Positions 7,685-14,940 of a stretch of DNA of 19,052 nucleotides are shown here, piece after piece. The translations under genes and the position numbers were made by a program. Under the pieces are notes generated by a model. It worked only from the letters and a program-made list of their open reading frames with translations, did no database searches and had not been told where the DNA came from. The DNA comes from Clostridiales bacterium (GTDB taxonomy: Bacteria > Bacillota > Clostridia > Christensenellales > CAG-138). The stretch's first letter is position 1, and each line of letters begins with the position of its first letter. The stretch lies in the NCBI GenBank assembly GCA_031270585.1, contig JAISXK010000012.1, forward strand, positions 1-19,052, written 5' to 3'.

Positions 7685-10369
7685 TTAGCCCAAATTTTCT
7701 TTGCGCTCAAACAGCTTTTGCAGCATTTCCTCGTTTTGTTGCAGCTTGTTTTTTTCATCCTGCACCACGCCGGCGGGCGCCTTTTGCATAAAGCCCGTGT
7801 TCTTGAGCTTGCCTTTGGCACGCGCGATTTCGCTCTGCACGCGCACAATCTCTTTTTCAACGCGTTCGCGTTCCTTCTCTATATCCATCAGCTGATCCAG
7901 CGGCGCAAAAGCTTCCGCAGCGGGTGAAACAATGCTCACGGCATTTTGCGGTATCACCGCTTTATCGGTGCAGATATGCACCTTCTCAACACCGGCCAGC
8001 CTGTTAAGGTATATGGCGCTTTCGCTGAATATCTTTTCGTAGCCCGGCTGCGGCATAAGCAGCAACGCAATGCGCTTGGCGGGCGGTACGTTCATCTCGG
8101 CGCGCATATTGCGGATGGCGCGTATCAGTTCCATCAATTGCTCCATCTGATCGGTTTCGGCGTCAAACGCATACGCGTCATCCCTTTCGGGCCAGCCCGC
8201 AAGCATAATGGTCTCTTTTGCCCCGGGGATATGCCGGTATAATTCCTCCGATATAAACGGCATAAACGGGTGCAGCAGCTTTAAGGATTGTATCAGCACA
8301 TACCGCAGCACCGCGCGAACATGCGCCTTTTCGGCAGCGTTTTCGCCATAGAGACGGGGTTTGGCCATCTCGATATACCAATCGCAAAATGCCGACCATA
8401 TAAAATCATACACCTTTTGCGCGGCAAGACCAAGGTCAAACGCGTCCAAATTCGTCGTAACCTCGTCAATCACGCCGTTGAGCTTATGCAGTATCCATTT
8501 ATCGGTCAGACCGAAGAGCGCGGGGTTGATGACATAGTTCGTTTCGTCGGGGTTTGTCTCGTTGGGATTTGCCTCACCGCAGTTTGTCCCATCGGGGTTT
8601 GCCTCTTCGCCGATATTCATCAGCACAAAGCGCGCCGCATTATATATTTTATTACAAAAATTTCCCGCCGATTCAACCTTTTCCCAGAAGAAGCGCATAT
8701 CGCTGCCGGGCGCGTTGCCGGTGATCAGGCTAAAACGCAGCGAATCCGCACCATGTTTTTCGATCACTTCCAACGGGTCAATGCCGTTGCCCAGCGATTT
8801 GCTCATTTTGCGGCCCAGCGCGTCGCGCACAATGCCGTGCACAAACACCGTATCAAAGGGGTGTTTCCCCATGACTTCCATGCCGAACACGATCATACGC
8901 GCCACCCAGAAGAATATGATATCATACCCCGTCACCAGCATGGACGTGGGGTAGAAATACCGCAGCTCCTCCGTGTCGTCCGGGTAGCCCAGCGTGGAAA
9001 ACGGCCACATACCGCTGCTGAACCATGTATCCAGCACGTCTTCATCCTGGCGCAGGCCGGCGTGTCCGCACTTAGGGCATTTGGGGGGCATAGTATCGCG
9101 CACGGTAATTTCGCCGCAATTATCGCAATAATAGGCGGGTATGCGGTGCCCCCACCACAACTGCCGCGAAATGCACCAGTCGCGTATGTTTTCCATCCAG
9201 TTAAAATAGGTTTTTTCAAAGCGCTTGGGTACAAACTGTATGCCGCCGTTTTTTACCACTTCAATAGCCGGCTTTGCAAGCGGCGCCATCTTTACAAACC
9301 ATTGGTCGCTGATCATGGTCTCCACCGTGGTGCCGCAGCGGTAGCAGGTGCCCACGTTGTGCGCATACGGCTCGGTTTTCACAAGCGCTCCGCCCTTTTC
9401 CAGCGCCTTTACAAATGCCTCGCGGCATTCCATCAGCGTCATGCCGGCGAATTCACCGGCATTTTCATTCATATGGCCGTCATCGGTAAACACGCGTATG
9501 GCCGGCACGCCGGTGCGCTGTCCCACCTCAAAGTCGTTGGGATCGTGACCCGGTGTGATCTTCACGGCGCCGGTGCCAAAGGCCATCTCCACGTACTCGT
9601 CGGCCACGATGGAGATGGCACGATTTACCACCGGTATGATCACCTCTTTGCCCACCAGCGCCTTATATCTTTCATCATCCGGGTGCACGGCAACCGCCGT
9701 ATCGCCCAGTATGGTTTCCGGGCGGGATGTTGCCACAGTAATGGAAAAGCTTTTATCGGGCGCGTCATAGCGCACATACCAGAGGAAGCTGTTTTGCTCT
9801 TTGTATTCCACCTCAATATCCGAAAGCGCGCTCAGGCAACCGGGGCACCAGTTGATTATGCGGTTTCCCCTGTATACCAGACCTTTGTTATATAGGTCGA
9901 TAAATACCTTAATTACCGCCCGGTTGCAGCCTTCGTCCATGGTAAAGCGCTCCCGCTCCCAATCGCACGAAGAACCCAGCTTCTTCAGTTGGTTAACGAT
10001 ACGCCCACCGTATACCCCGCGCCATTTCCAGGCACGCTTTAAAAACTCCTCGCGGCCCACATCCGCCTTGGTAATGCCCTCCTGTGCCATCTGCTCCACA
10101 ATCTTCGCTTCCGTCGCGATGGAAGCATGATCGGTACCTGGCAGCCAAAGCGCTTCAAACCCGTTCATGCGCTTGTAGCGTATGAGTATATCCTGCAGGG
10201 TATTATCAAGCGCGTGACCCATATGCAACTGCCCCGTGATGTTGGGCGGCGGTATCACGATACAATACGGCGGCTTATCTGGGTTAGGCACGGCATGGAA
10301 GTAGCCGCTATCCTCCCATATCTTATAAATCCTATCCTCCGCCGCCTTGTGGTCATAGGTTTTATTCAT
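7685..10369 (-). CDS. valS: Valine--tRNA ligase (ValS)
   Basis: Class I aminoacyl-tRNA synthetase that charges tRNA(Val) and edits mischarged threonine. The 894-aa product has the HIGH-type motif HMGH at residues 49-52, after PPPNITG, and KMSKS at 521-525. The editing (CP1) insertion and Cys-rich zinc-binding pieces (CYRCG and CDNCG...CPKCGH) lie between them. An anticodon-binding domain follows, then the C-terminal coiled coil that ValS alone carries (from about 830, rich in E, K and R). The start is ATG 10369 with a GGGGG-type SD 8 nt upstream. The frame stays open a further 58 codons upstream, but that part is the T-box leader. Oddity: residues about 587-611 are a short Asn/Pro/Glu-rich tandem repeat. 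It is followed at 29 nt by glyA. Confidence 0.98.
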   Translation of the reverse strand: MNKTYDHKAAEDRIYKIWEDSGYFHAVPNPDKPPYCIVIPPPNITGQLHMGHALDNTLQDILIRYKRMNGFEALWLPGTDHASIATEAKIVEQMAQEGITKADVGREEFLKRAWKWRGVYGGRIVNQLKKLGSSCDWERERFTMDEGCNRAVIKVFIDLYNKGLVYRGNRIINWCPGCLSALSDIEVEYKEQNSFLWYVRYDAPDKSFSITVATSRPETILGDTAVAVHPDDERYKALVGKEVIIPVVNRAISIVADEYVEMAFGTGAVKITPGHDPNDFEVGQRTGVPAIRVFTDDGHMNENAGEFAGMTLMECREAFVKALEKGGALVKTEPYAHNVGTCYRCGTTVETMISDQWFVKMAPLAKPAIEVVKNGGIQFVPKRFEKTYFNWMENIRDWCISRQLWWGHRIPAYYCDNCGEITVRDTMPPKCPKCGHAGLRQDEDVLDTWFSSGMWPFSTLGYPDDTEELRYFYPTSMLVTGYDIIFFWVARMIVFGMEVMGKHPFDTVFVHGIVRDALGRKMSKSLGNGIDPLEVIEKHGADSLRFSLITGNAPGSDMRFFWEKVESAGNFCNKIYNAARFVLMNIGEEANPDGTNCGEANPNETNPDETNYVINPALFGLTDKWILHKLNGVIDEVTTNLDAFDLGLAAQKVYDFIWSAFCDWYIEMAKPRLYGENAAEKAHVRAVLRYVLIQSLKLLHPFMPFISEELYRHIPGAKETIMLAGWPERDDAYAFDAETDQMEQLMELIRAIRNMRAEMNVPPAKRIALLLMPQPGYEKIFSESAIYLNRLAGVEKVHICTDKAVIPQNAVSIVSPAAEAFAPLDQLMDIEKERERVEKEIVRVQSEIARAKGKLKNTGFMQKAPAGVVQDEKNKLQQNEEMLQKLFERKENLG
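8537..8611 (-). repeat. Imperfect 30-bp tandem repeat inside valS (about 2.5 copies)
   Basis: In the coding (minus) strand, two 30-nt units (8611-8582 and 8581-8552) and a half unit (8551-8537) share a GAGGCAAAYCCC...GACAAAC pattern. They encode GEEANPDGTN, CGEANPNETN and PDETN. The reading frame is kept because the unit is a multiple of three. The repeat lies in the region joining the catalytic core to the anticodon-binding domain. Confidence 0.8.
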
Positions 10370-10390
10370 TTGCAAATCCCCCGTCTTCGG

Positions 10391-10426
10391 AAAATATAAA
10401 AGCGCCCCGCTAAAGGACGAGACGCT
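10391..10426 (-). terminator. Regulated terminator of the valS T-box
   Basis: On the minus strand AGCGTCTCGT (10426-10417) pairs along its full length with GCGGGGCGCT (10410-10401), counting G-U pairs, with a 6-nt loop. TTTTATATTTT follows. It shares the CTCGTCC strand with the antiterminator, so only one of the two can form. It ends 21 nt before the valS start codon. Confidence 0.92.
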
Positions 10427-10655
10427 CGTGGTACCACCTTCATTGAATGCAAAAACGCTACCGTGCATTCCACTCAAAACGTTAACGCCGCATACGTGGC
10501 GCACTACCCATAGCGCAACATCCGCCTGCACTTCATGCGCCAAGCTCGAAAGCGACCTTCACGCCACCGCCTCTGGCCACCTTGCAGCAGATGGTCGCCT
10601 CTCTGCATAAAGCGGGCCGACATTACTCCTCTTTCTCATCGCCTGTCTTCAATTG
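10391..10655 (-). promoter_or_regulatory. T-box riboswitch, tRNA(Val)-responsive leader of valS
   Basis: The untranslated leader of valS has the main T-box parts. Stem I has a lower helix GAAAG (10635-10631) with CTTTC (10552-10548). Its specifier loop has AGTA (10627-10624) on one side and GAA (10560-10558) followed by GTC (10556-10554), a valine codon, on the other. An AGAGA motif (10604-10600) lies above it. A hairpin GAATGC...GCATTC (stem III-like) precedes the T-box core AATGAAGGTGGTACCACG (10444-10427). TGGT in the core would pair with the ACCA end of uncharged tRNA(Val). The antiterminator pairs AAGG+ACGAG with CTCGT+CCTT across a 7-nt bulge (10440-10413) and excludes the terminator. 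The expected behaviour is read-through when tRNA(Val) is uncharged. Confidence 0.95.
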
Positions 10656-10661
10656 ACTTTC

Positions 10662-10691
10662 AGTATAATGGCAAGTGCGCTTGCGTGTCAA
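10662..10691 (-). promoter_or_regulatory. Sigma-A-type promoter of valS(-glyA)
   Basis: On the minus strand a consensus -35 TTGACA (10691-10686) and a near-consensus -10 TATACT (10667-10662) are separated by 18 nt. Initiation would fall near 10655, immediately ahead of T-box stem I. Confidence 0.85.
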
Positions 10692-10754
10692 GCACGGCTT
10701 AATTTTGCTTTCCTTTCCACACATCATGACGAAGAGCCAAAATTATTGACGTAA

Positions 10755-10785
10755 CCGCAAAGTCGGGTAGCAACAGCATTTGCGG
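10755..10785. repeat. Small inverted repeat in the valS-tetR intergenic region
   Basis: CCGCAAA (10755-10761) and TTTGCGG (10779-10785) are perfect 7-bp arms around a 17-nt loop. It is not followed by a T run on either strand, so it does not look like a terminator. It lies in the roughly 190-bp non-coding stretch 10692-10883, which otherwise holds only the candidate tetR terminator. Its role is unknown. Confidence 0.35.
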
Positions 10786-10810
10786 ATATGCCACGCCTAT
10801 GTATTAGTCC

Positions 10811-10844
10811 GAAAAAACAACAAAAAGAGATTCTTATGCTCTTT
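10811..10844 (-). terminator. Probable terminator of the tetR-family gene
   Basis: On the minus strand AAAGAG (10844-10839) and CTCTTT (10829-10824) form a short A/T-rich stem with a 9-nt loop. A run, TTGTTGTTTTTT, follows (10822-10811). It lies 40 nt after the regulator's stop. The stem is weak, but the T tract is good. Confidence 0.5.
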
Positions 10845-10883
10845 CTGCGGGTTCTCACTTGGGTAGGATGAAATCCAGATTGA

Positions 10884-11510
10884 TTACTTGGCAGAAAGAA
10901 ACGAATAAATTGCAAGGATGTATTCATAGGAGTGTTTGTTCATTCTTGTTATCGATGGGGATGGATATTCATCGTACTGTATTGAAATAAATTCTGCCAG
11001 GCTGATAATATAGGCAAAGTAGTCGAGGTCAAAGTCCTTGTTGATCGTCTTATCCCTTGCAAGTTCCTCTTTTATAATGGGTTTGATTAGTTCCTTTGCA
11101 ATGCGCAACAGCACGTCGTTCTTCAACGCATGCGGCGCGTCAATCAGACTCAAGCAGAATTTGTAGTTTTTTTCACCTATCAATGCGATTTGTTCATTCT
11201 TGGCAGCCAAAATCGTTGCAGTCAGCCCTTTTGTGTTGGCGCTTTTAAAGATGTTTTCCAAGATCCCTCTCTTTTGCGTCTTTACTGACTGTGCAAGCAG
11301 CGTGGACGCCAAATCCATTATACAGTACACATAAAGGTCGTCTTTACTATCAAAATACTGATAGAAACTGCCTTTTGGTATTCCCGCGCTTTTCACGATC
11401 CGGTCGATACTTGTTTTCTCGTATGAAGTCCTGAGAAATTCGTCAATGGCGCTTTCTACGATGCGTCCCCGCTTCTCCGCATTCAGATTGAAGAAGGTCT
11501 CATGTGTCAT
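10884..11510 (-). CDS. TetR/AcrR-family transcriptional regulator
   Basis: Probable one-component repressor of the divergent catabolic operon. The 208-aa product has the family's N-terminal DNA-binding domain (about residues 8-55): RIVESAIDEF, then a helix-turn-helix running through TSIDRIVKSAGIPKGSFYQY, ending in FYQYFDSKDDL. The C-terminal ligand and dimer domain, about 150 residues and largely helical, has no recognisable ligand signature, as is usual. The ATG at 11510 has an AAAGGAG SD 6 nt upstream. The divergent layout and the palindromes in the 141-bp gap suggest that it controls the 11.7-19 kb genes and perhaps itself. The inducer cannot be read from sequence; a D-amino-acid peptide or N-acyl amino acid is a guess from context. 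Confidence 0.92.
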   Translation of the reverse strand: MTHETFFNLNAEKRGRIVESAIDEFLRTSYEKTSIDRIVKSAGIPKGSFYQYFDSKDDLYVYCIMDLASTLLAQSVKTQKRGILENIFKSANTKGLTATILAAKNEQIALIGEKNYKFCLSLIDAPHALKNDVLLRIAKELIKPIIKEELARDKTINKDFDLDYFAYIISLAEFISIQYDEYPSPSITRMNKHSYEYILAIYSFLSAK

Positions 11511-11549
11511 ACACAGCTCCTTTGTAAAGAAATAGTAAAAAACAAATAA

Positions 11550-11578
11550 ATAGTAATTGACAAAAGCCGTTTTGTCAA
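11550..11578 (-). promoter_or_regulatory. Promoter of the tetR-family gene (left half of mirror-image pair)
   Basis: On the minus strand -35 TTGACA (11578-11573) and -10 TACTAT (11555-11550, 4 of 6 consensus bases) are spaced by exactly 17 nt. Both elements lie in opposite arms of the 36-bp inverted repeat. Initiation would fall near 11543, about 30 nt before the start codon. Confidence 0.7.
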
Positions 11579-11585
11579 TTACTAT
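11557..11585 (+). promoter_or_regulatory. Promoter of the D-amino-acid/dipeptide operon
   Basis: On the plus strand -35 TTGACA (11557-11562) and -10 TACTAT (11580-11585) are separated by 17 nt, the mirror image of the tetR promoter in the same repeat. Initiation near 11592 would fall in the centre of the first 18-bp palindrome, so a protein bound there should block transcription. Confidence 0.7.
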
Positions 11586-11615
11586 ATGACTATAGTCATA
11601 TGACGATAGTCATAT
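11584..11615. promoter_or_regulatory. Two overlapping palindromic operators, candidate TetR-family sites
   Basis: ATATGACTATAGTCATAT (11584-11601) is a perfect 18-bp palindrome. ATATGACGATAGTCATAT (11598-11615) is the same site with one base changed near the centre. They share four bases, and their centres are 14 bp apart. They cover the predicted start of the rightward transcript and lie upstream of the leftward -35. TetR-family dimers commonly bind palindromes of this size. The assignment to the adjacent regulator is inferred from position. Confidence 0.75.
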
Positions 11616-11678
11616 AAGGGATGTTTTTTCCAAGCTTAGTCCGAAAACGGAATGGTTGCAGAGGTGATTGGAGAGGCG

Positions 11679-13415
11679 ATGTTAGATTTAATCATTCGAA
11701 ACGGGACAATTGTAGATGGCACCGGGAAGGACTGCTATGCGGGTGACATCGGAATCGTAGGAAAAAAGATTAAGGTGATTGGATTACTTGCGGATGCTGT
11801 CGCCCGAAAAGAGATTGACGCTGTTGGCAAATACGTCACACCCGGCTTTATCGAGCCTCACAGCCACGCGGATTTGGGCGTGCTGATGACGCCCAGCATG
11901 GAGTCCTATTTGATGCAAGGTGTCACTACTGTGGTGGGCGGCAACTGTGGTCATGCGATGGCGCCGATGAATGATGAAATATACAGAAGCGCCATTGTCG
12001 ATTTTCCTGTTATTTTCAAAGCCGAACCAAAGTATTTTGAATTGGCCACCCTGATGGTTTCAAGAGAAAAAGCGAAAAAAGCGATCAAAGAACTGTATGA
12101 CATTGATCTTGATTGGCATACTTTTGATGAATATATAGCGAAATGCAATGAAAACGGGATGGATTGCAATATTGCGCCTTTGGCGGGATACAGCGCTATC
12201 CGAAGCGCGGTAATGGGGATGGACAGTATGCGCTCTGCTACCGACAACGAAGCAAATAAACTGGAACAATCTGTGCGTGATTGTATGCTTGCAGGCGCAT
12301 ACGGGCTTTCCACGGGGCTTGACCCACAATATCTTCCAGGACTCTTTGCCACGGATGAAGAAACCGTTAGAATGCTGCGGGTCGTTCGAGAATATAACGG
12401 AATTTTCACCTCGCATACATTCAATCAAAGAATGGACGGCACAGGAAGCCGAATGGACGGATATCGTGTCATGATCGAGCAAGCTAAAGCTGCCGACATT
12501 CGAGCCAACGTTTCACACGTTCATGTTTTCGGCATGTCGTCAGGCGATGATGGGGGGCTTGCGGCGGCGAAAGAAACCCTTCTGTATTTTGAGGAAGCAG
12601 TCGCATCCGGCTTGGATCTTTCGTATGACATTATACCGAGCCCGTATAGCGTAGATTATACCGTCCCGTATTTTGCTTTTTTTCTAAGACCGTTTTTGCT
12701 TATGTCGGGTAGCAGGGAGAAACTTGCAGAGAATTTCTCTGTTCCTGATTTTCGCCTTATGGTACACAAAGTCATCGAGGGAGGTATGTATCCGATCTTA
12801 GATGAAACGCAACCCATGAACTATCTTGGATTGCTTACCATGCTGAGGCATAGCGAGGCCGGTTTCGTCGGTAGCACGCTGACGAAAATCGCTTCACTTC
12901 GCAAACAATCTGCACTTGACGTAATGATGGATCTGTTTACGATGGATCCCGACATGGAAGCAAACATTAGTATGTCGAATTTTGGGGAAGCGATTGACCT
13001 TCTGTCAAGGCAACCGATGGCAATGGTTTGCGCGGATGGTCTATGTTGTACCAAGGATACAAATTTCACAGCTAATTCTGAGATGCCGTTGCTGCCGAAT
13101 GCAATGACGCTGAGCTTTATTCCCAGATACATTCTTTCTTACGGAGAACCTCGTTTCGAGGATACCATCCGTCGGATCAGTGGTTTTGTTGCGGAGCGTT
13201 TTGGCATTGCCAAAAGAGGGACGATAAAGGAAGGAAATTTTGCGGATATTGTCGTTCTGGACAGAAAAAAACTTTACAGTTACGACCGAGATGAGCAATT
13301 CTTGCAATATCCGGACGGTTTTGACCATGTGATTGTAAACGGGACGCCGGTAATCGAGAAAAAAGTTCACTTGAAGACCTCGCCCGGGAAAATGCTTCGG
13401 AAAAGTCATGTATAA
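11679..13415 (+). CDS. N-acyl-D-amino-acid deacylase-like amidohydrolase (D-aminoacylase family)
   Basis: Predicted metal-dependent hydrolase of the amidohydrolase superfamily that removes an N-acyl group, giving a free D-amino acid and a carboxylate. The 578-aa product opens with the family beta-strand block MLDLIIRNGTIVDGTG. The metal-site pair H61-x-H63 lies in TPGFIEPHSHAD. The D-aminoacylase signature GNCGH places Cys90 as the likely metal ligand. His residues in TSHTFNQ and NVSHVHVFG and Asp453 in MVCADG fit the remaining ligands and the catalytic Asp. The end GTIKEGNFADIVVLD is the usual C-terminal motif. At about 580 aa it is somewhat longer than characterised D-aminoacylases (near 480-500). 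I chose ATG 11679 for its match to the family N-terminus and the upstream GGAGAGG; ATG 11652 would add nine residues. Exact acyl and amino-acid specificity is unknown. First gene of the operon. Confidence 0.85.
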   Translation: MLDLIIRNGTIVDGTGKDCYAGDIGIVGKKIKVIGLLADAVARKEIDAVGKYVTPGFIEPHSHADLGVLMTPSMESYLMQGVTTVVGGNCGHAMAPMNDEIYRSAIVDFPVIFKAEPKYFELATLMVSREKAKKAIKELYDIDLDWHTFDEYIAKCNENGMDCNIAPLAGYSAIRSAVMGMDSMRSATDNEANKLEQSVRDCMLAGAYGLSTGLDPQYLPGLFATDEETVRMLRVVREYNGIFTSHTFNQRMDGTGSRMDGYRVMIEQAKAADIRANVSHVHVFGMSSGDDGGLAAAKETLLYFEEAVASGLDLSYDIIPSPYSVDYTVPYFAFFLRPFLLMSGSREKLAENFSVPDFRLMVHKVIEGGMYPILDETQPMNYLGLLTMLRHSEAGFVGSTLTKIASLRKQSALDVMMDLFTMDPDMEANISMSNFGEAIDLLSRQPMAMVCADGLCCTKDTNFTANSEMPLLPNAMTLSFIPRYILSYGEPRFEDTIRRISGFVAERFGIAKRGTIKEGNFADIVVLDRKKLYSYDRDEQFLQYPDGFDHVIVNGTPVIEKKVHLKTSPGKMLRKSHV

Positions 13416-13454
13416 AAAACTGTCTTAACGGACAGGGAAATGGGAGGAGGGAAC

Positions 13455-14903
13455 ATGCGAGAAGAACAACTGCGCAAGCTGATGGGGGAAACCATGACGG
13501 AATATCGTCTTCCTTCCCTTTCCATTTCTATGATGGCAAAAGGGGAAGAACTTCATCTCGCACTTGGAAAAGCAAATCTTGAAGCTGATATACCTGCCAC
13601 TCCCGACAGCATCTATTGCATAGCTTCTTCGACAAAGTCCATAACGGCAACAGCAGTCAACTTGCTTTTTTCCGAAAAAGATTTATCTATAGATGAGCCG
13701 ATTAACCGTTTCCTTACATGGTTTCGTATGTATGACGACTACACCACAAAAAACCTCACGGTAAGGGATGTTCTTTGCCATCGGTGCGGCCTTCCGAGGC
13801 ACGAATTGTCATGGTATAACACGCCCGAAAAAAGTACGCGACAGTTGACAGAATCTCTTGCGTTTTTGCCACCGGCCTTTCCTTTGCGCTATCGCATGTG
13901 CTACCAGAACCATATGTACATACTGGCCACCACATTGATTGAAGAGGTGAGCGGAAACGTTTGGGGTGATTACGTGAAAAACAAGATATTCCAGCCCCTC
14001 GATATGCGGAGCACTTTCATATACGGCGATGAGATTGAGGATGGCAATAGGATGAAGTGCCGTCCATACAATCTCGTTAACGGGCAAAATGTTTTGCTTC
14101 CTTATCGCTACACCAAATCCGTTGGGGGAGGCGGCACGGTTTATTCTACCTCTCGCGATATGTTGAAATGGCTTCATTTTAATCTTAAAGGGGATGACGC
14201 AATCCTGAAGCGGGAATTGATCGAGGAACACCATACCCCACATACCATTGTTCGGAAGGGGGATATGGGATCGATTCATTTCCCGGAAATGGATTTCACT
14301 TCCTATGGGCTTGGGTGGTTTATCGAAAGTTATCGCGGCATCAAGGTGATTCATCACGGCGGCACAATAGATGGCTTCAAGTCCATGCAGATGTTTCTTC
14401 CTGATCATGACATCTGTATTTCCGCTCTCTCTAATCAAAACAACACTCAAGCCGTGTGCTCGGTCGCATACAAAATCATAGACGCCTCTCTTGGCATGGA
14501 GACAACTGATTGGGACAAAAAATATCAAGAGACTTATATCAATATGGTGGATGCGTGTAGGAACAAGGTCGGAGAAGCCTTATCCAAAATCAATGTCGTG
14601 CAATGGAATGATTTTAATAAATATATAGGGATATATAGTCATCCAGCGTATGGGGAGTTGTATGTCCACCGGGTCAAAGACACGCTTATGATCGACGCCT
14701 TTGGTGAGACCTTCCCAGTAATAAGCACATCGGATATGGATTTCATCTTCGAGGGTGGTAACTTGGGAATTTTTGCAGAAGGGAAAGCAATTATGGAGGG
14801 AACCGGACAAGTCAACGCTTTAAACGTAAAGCTTGAGGACATGTTGCCGGAAACCTACTTTCGTTTCGAAAGAAACCCTACGGGGGATTTGCAACATGAA
14901 TAA
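13455..14903 (+). CDS. Class C beta-lactamase-fold serine hydrolase, probably a peptidase or esterase
   Basis: Member of the serine beta-lactamase/penicillin-binding-protein-like family, which includes DD-peptidases, D-aminopeptidases and esterases. The 482-aa product has the three catalytic motifs: S58-S-T-K61 (SxxK, nucleophile and base), Y150-Q-N152 (YxN) and H301-G-G303 (HxG, the third box). A separate C-terminal beta-rich domain (about 385-475, from the WNDFNKYIGIY segment on) resembles the extra domain in many such hydrolases. There is no signal peptide or lipobox, so a cytoplasmic role is more likely than antibiotic resistance. ATG 13455 follows GGAGGAGG; an ATG at 13440 would place the SD inside the gene. 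It lies 39 nt after the deacylase gene. With its neighbours it may cleave a bond next to a D-residue, but the substrate is unproven. Confidence 0.85.
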   Translation: MREEQLRKLMGETMTEYRLPSLSISMMAKGEELHLALGKANLEADIPATPDSIYCIASSTKSITATAVNLLFSEKDLSIDEPINRFLTWFRMYDDYTTKNLTVRDVLCHRCGLPRHELSWYNTPEKSTRQLTESLAFLPPAFPLRYRMCYQNHMYILATTLIEEVSGNVWGDYVKNKIFQPLDMRSTFIYGDEIEDGNRMKCRPYNLVNGQNVLLPYRYTKSVGGGGTVYSTSRDMLKWLHFNLKGDDAILKRELIEEHHTPHTIVRKGDMGSIHFPEMDFTSYGLGWFIESYRGIKVIHHGGTIDGFKSMQMFLPDHDICISALSNQNNTQAVCSVAYKIIDASLGMETTDWDKKYQETYINMVDACRNKVGEALSKINVVQWNDFNKYIGIYSHPAYGELYVHRVKDTLMIDAFGETFPVISTSDMDFIFEGGNLGIFAEGKAIMEGTGQVNALNVKLEDMLPETYFRFERNPTGDLQHE

Positions 14904-14940
14904 TATCCCTAACGCAATCATGAGAAAGTGAACGAATATC

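Larger units (their letters stand above)
11550..11585. repeat. 36-bp inverted repeat with perfect 16-bp arms between divergent genes
   Basis: ATAGTAATTGACAAAA (11550-11565) and its exact reverse complement TTTTGTCAATTACTAT (11570-11585) flank the centre GCCG. The arms hold the -35 and -10 elements of both divergent promoters. The symmetry is much more than promoter function requires, so the repeat may also be a regulator binding site. The predicted start points lie outside it, so it should not be an RNA hairpin in either mRNA. Confidence 0.9.

Noticed and set aside
8288..9895. 535-codon open frame on the plus strand opposite valS
   Set aside because: It is antisense to a highly conserved gene, has no recognisable domain and is His/Arg/Gly-rich, as expected for the complement of GC-biased codons.
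10370..10543. 58-codon N-terminal extension of valS in the same frame
   Set aside because: It runs through the T-box core, antiterminator and terminator. The normal ValS N-terminus and an SD are present at 10369.
13455..14903. Beta-lactamase resistance gene
   Set aside because: There is no signal peptide, the gene is embedded in a catabolic operon, and the motifs are shared with peptidases and esterases of the same fold.
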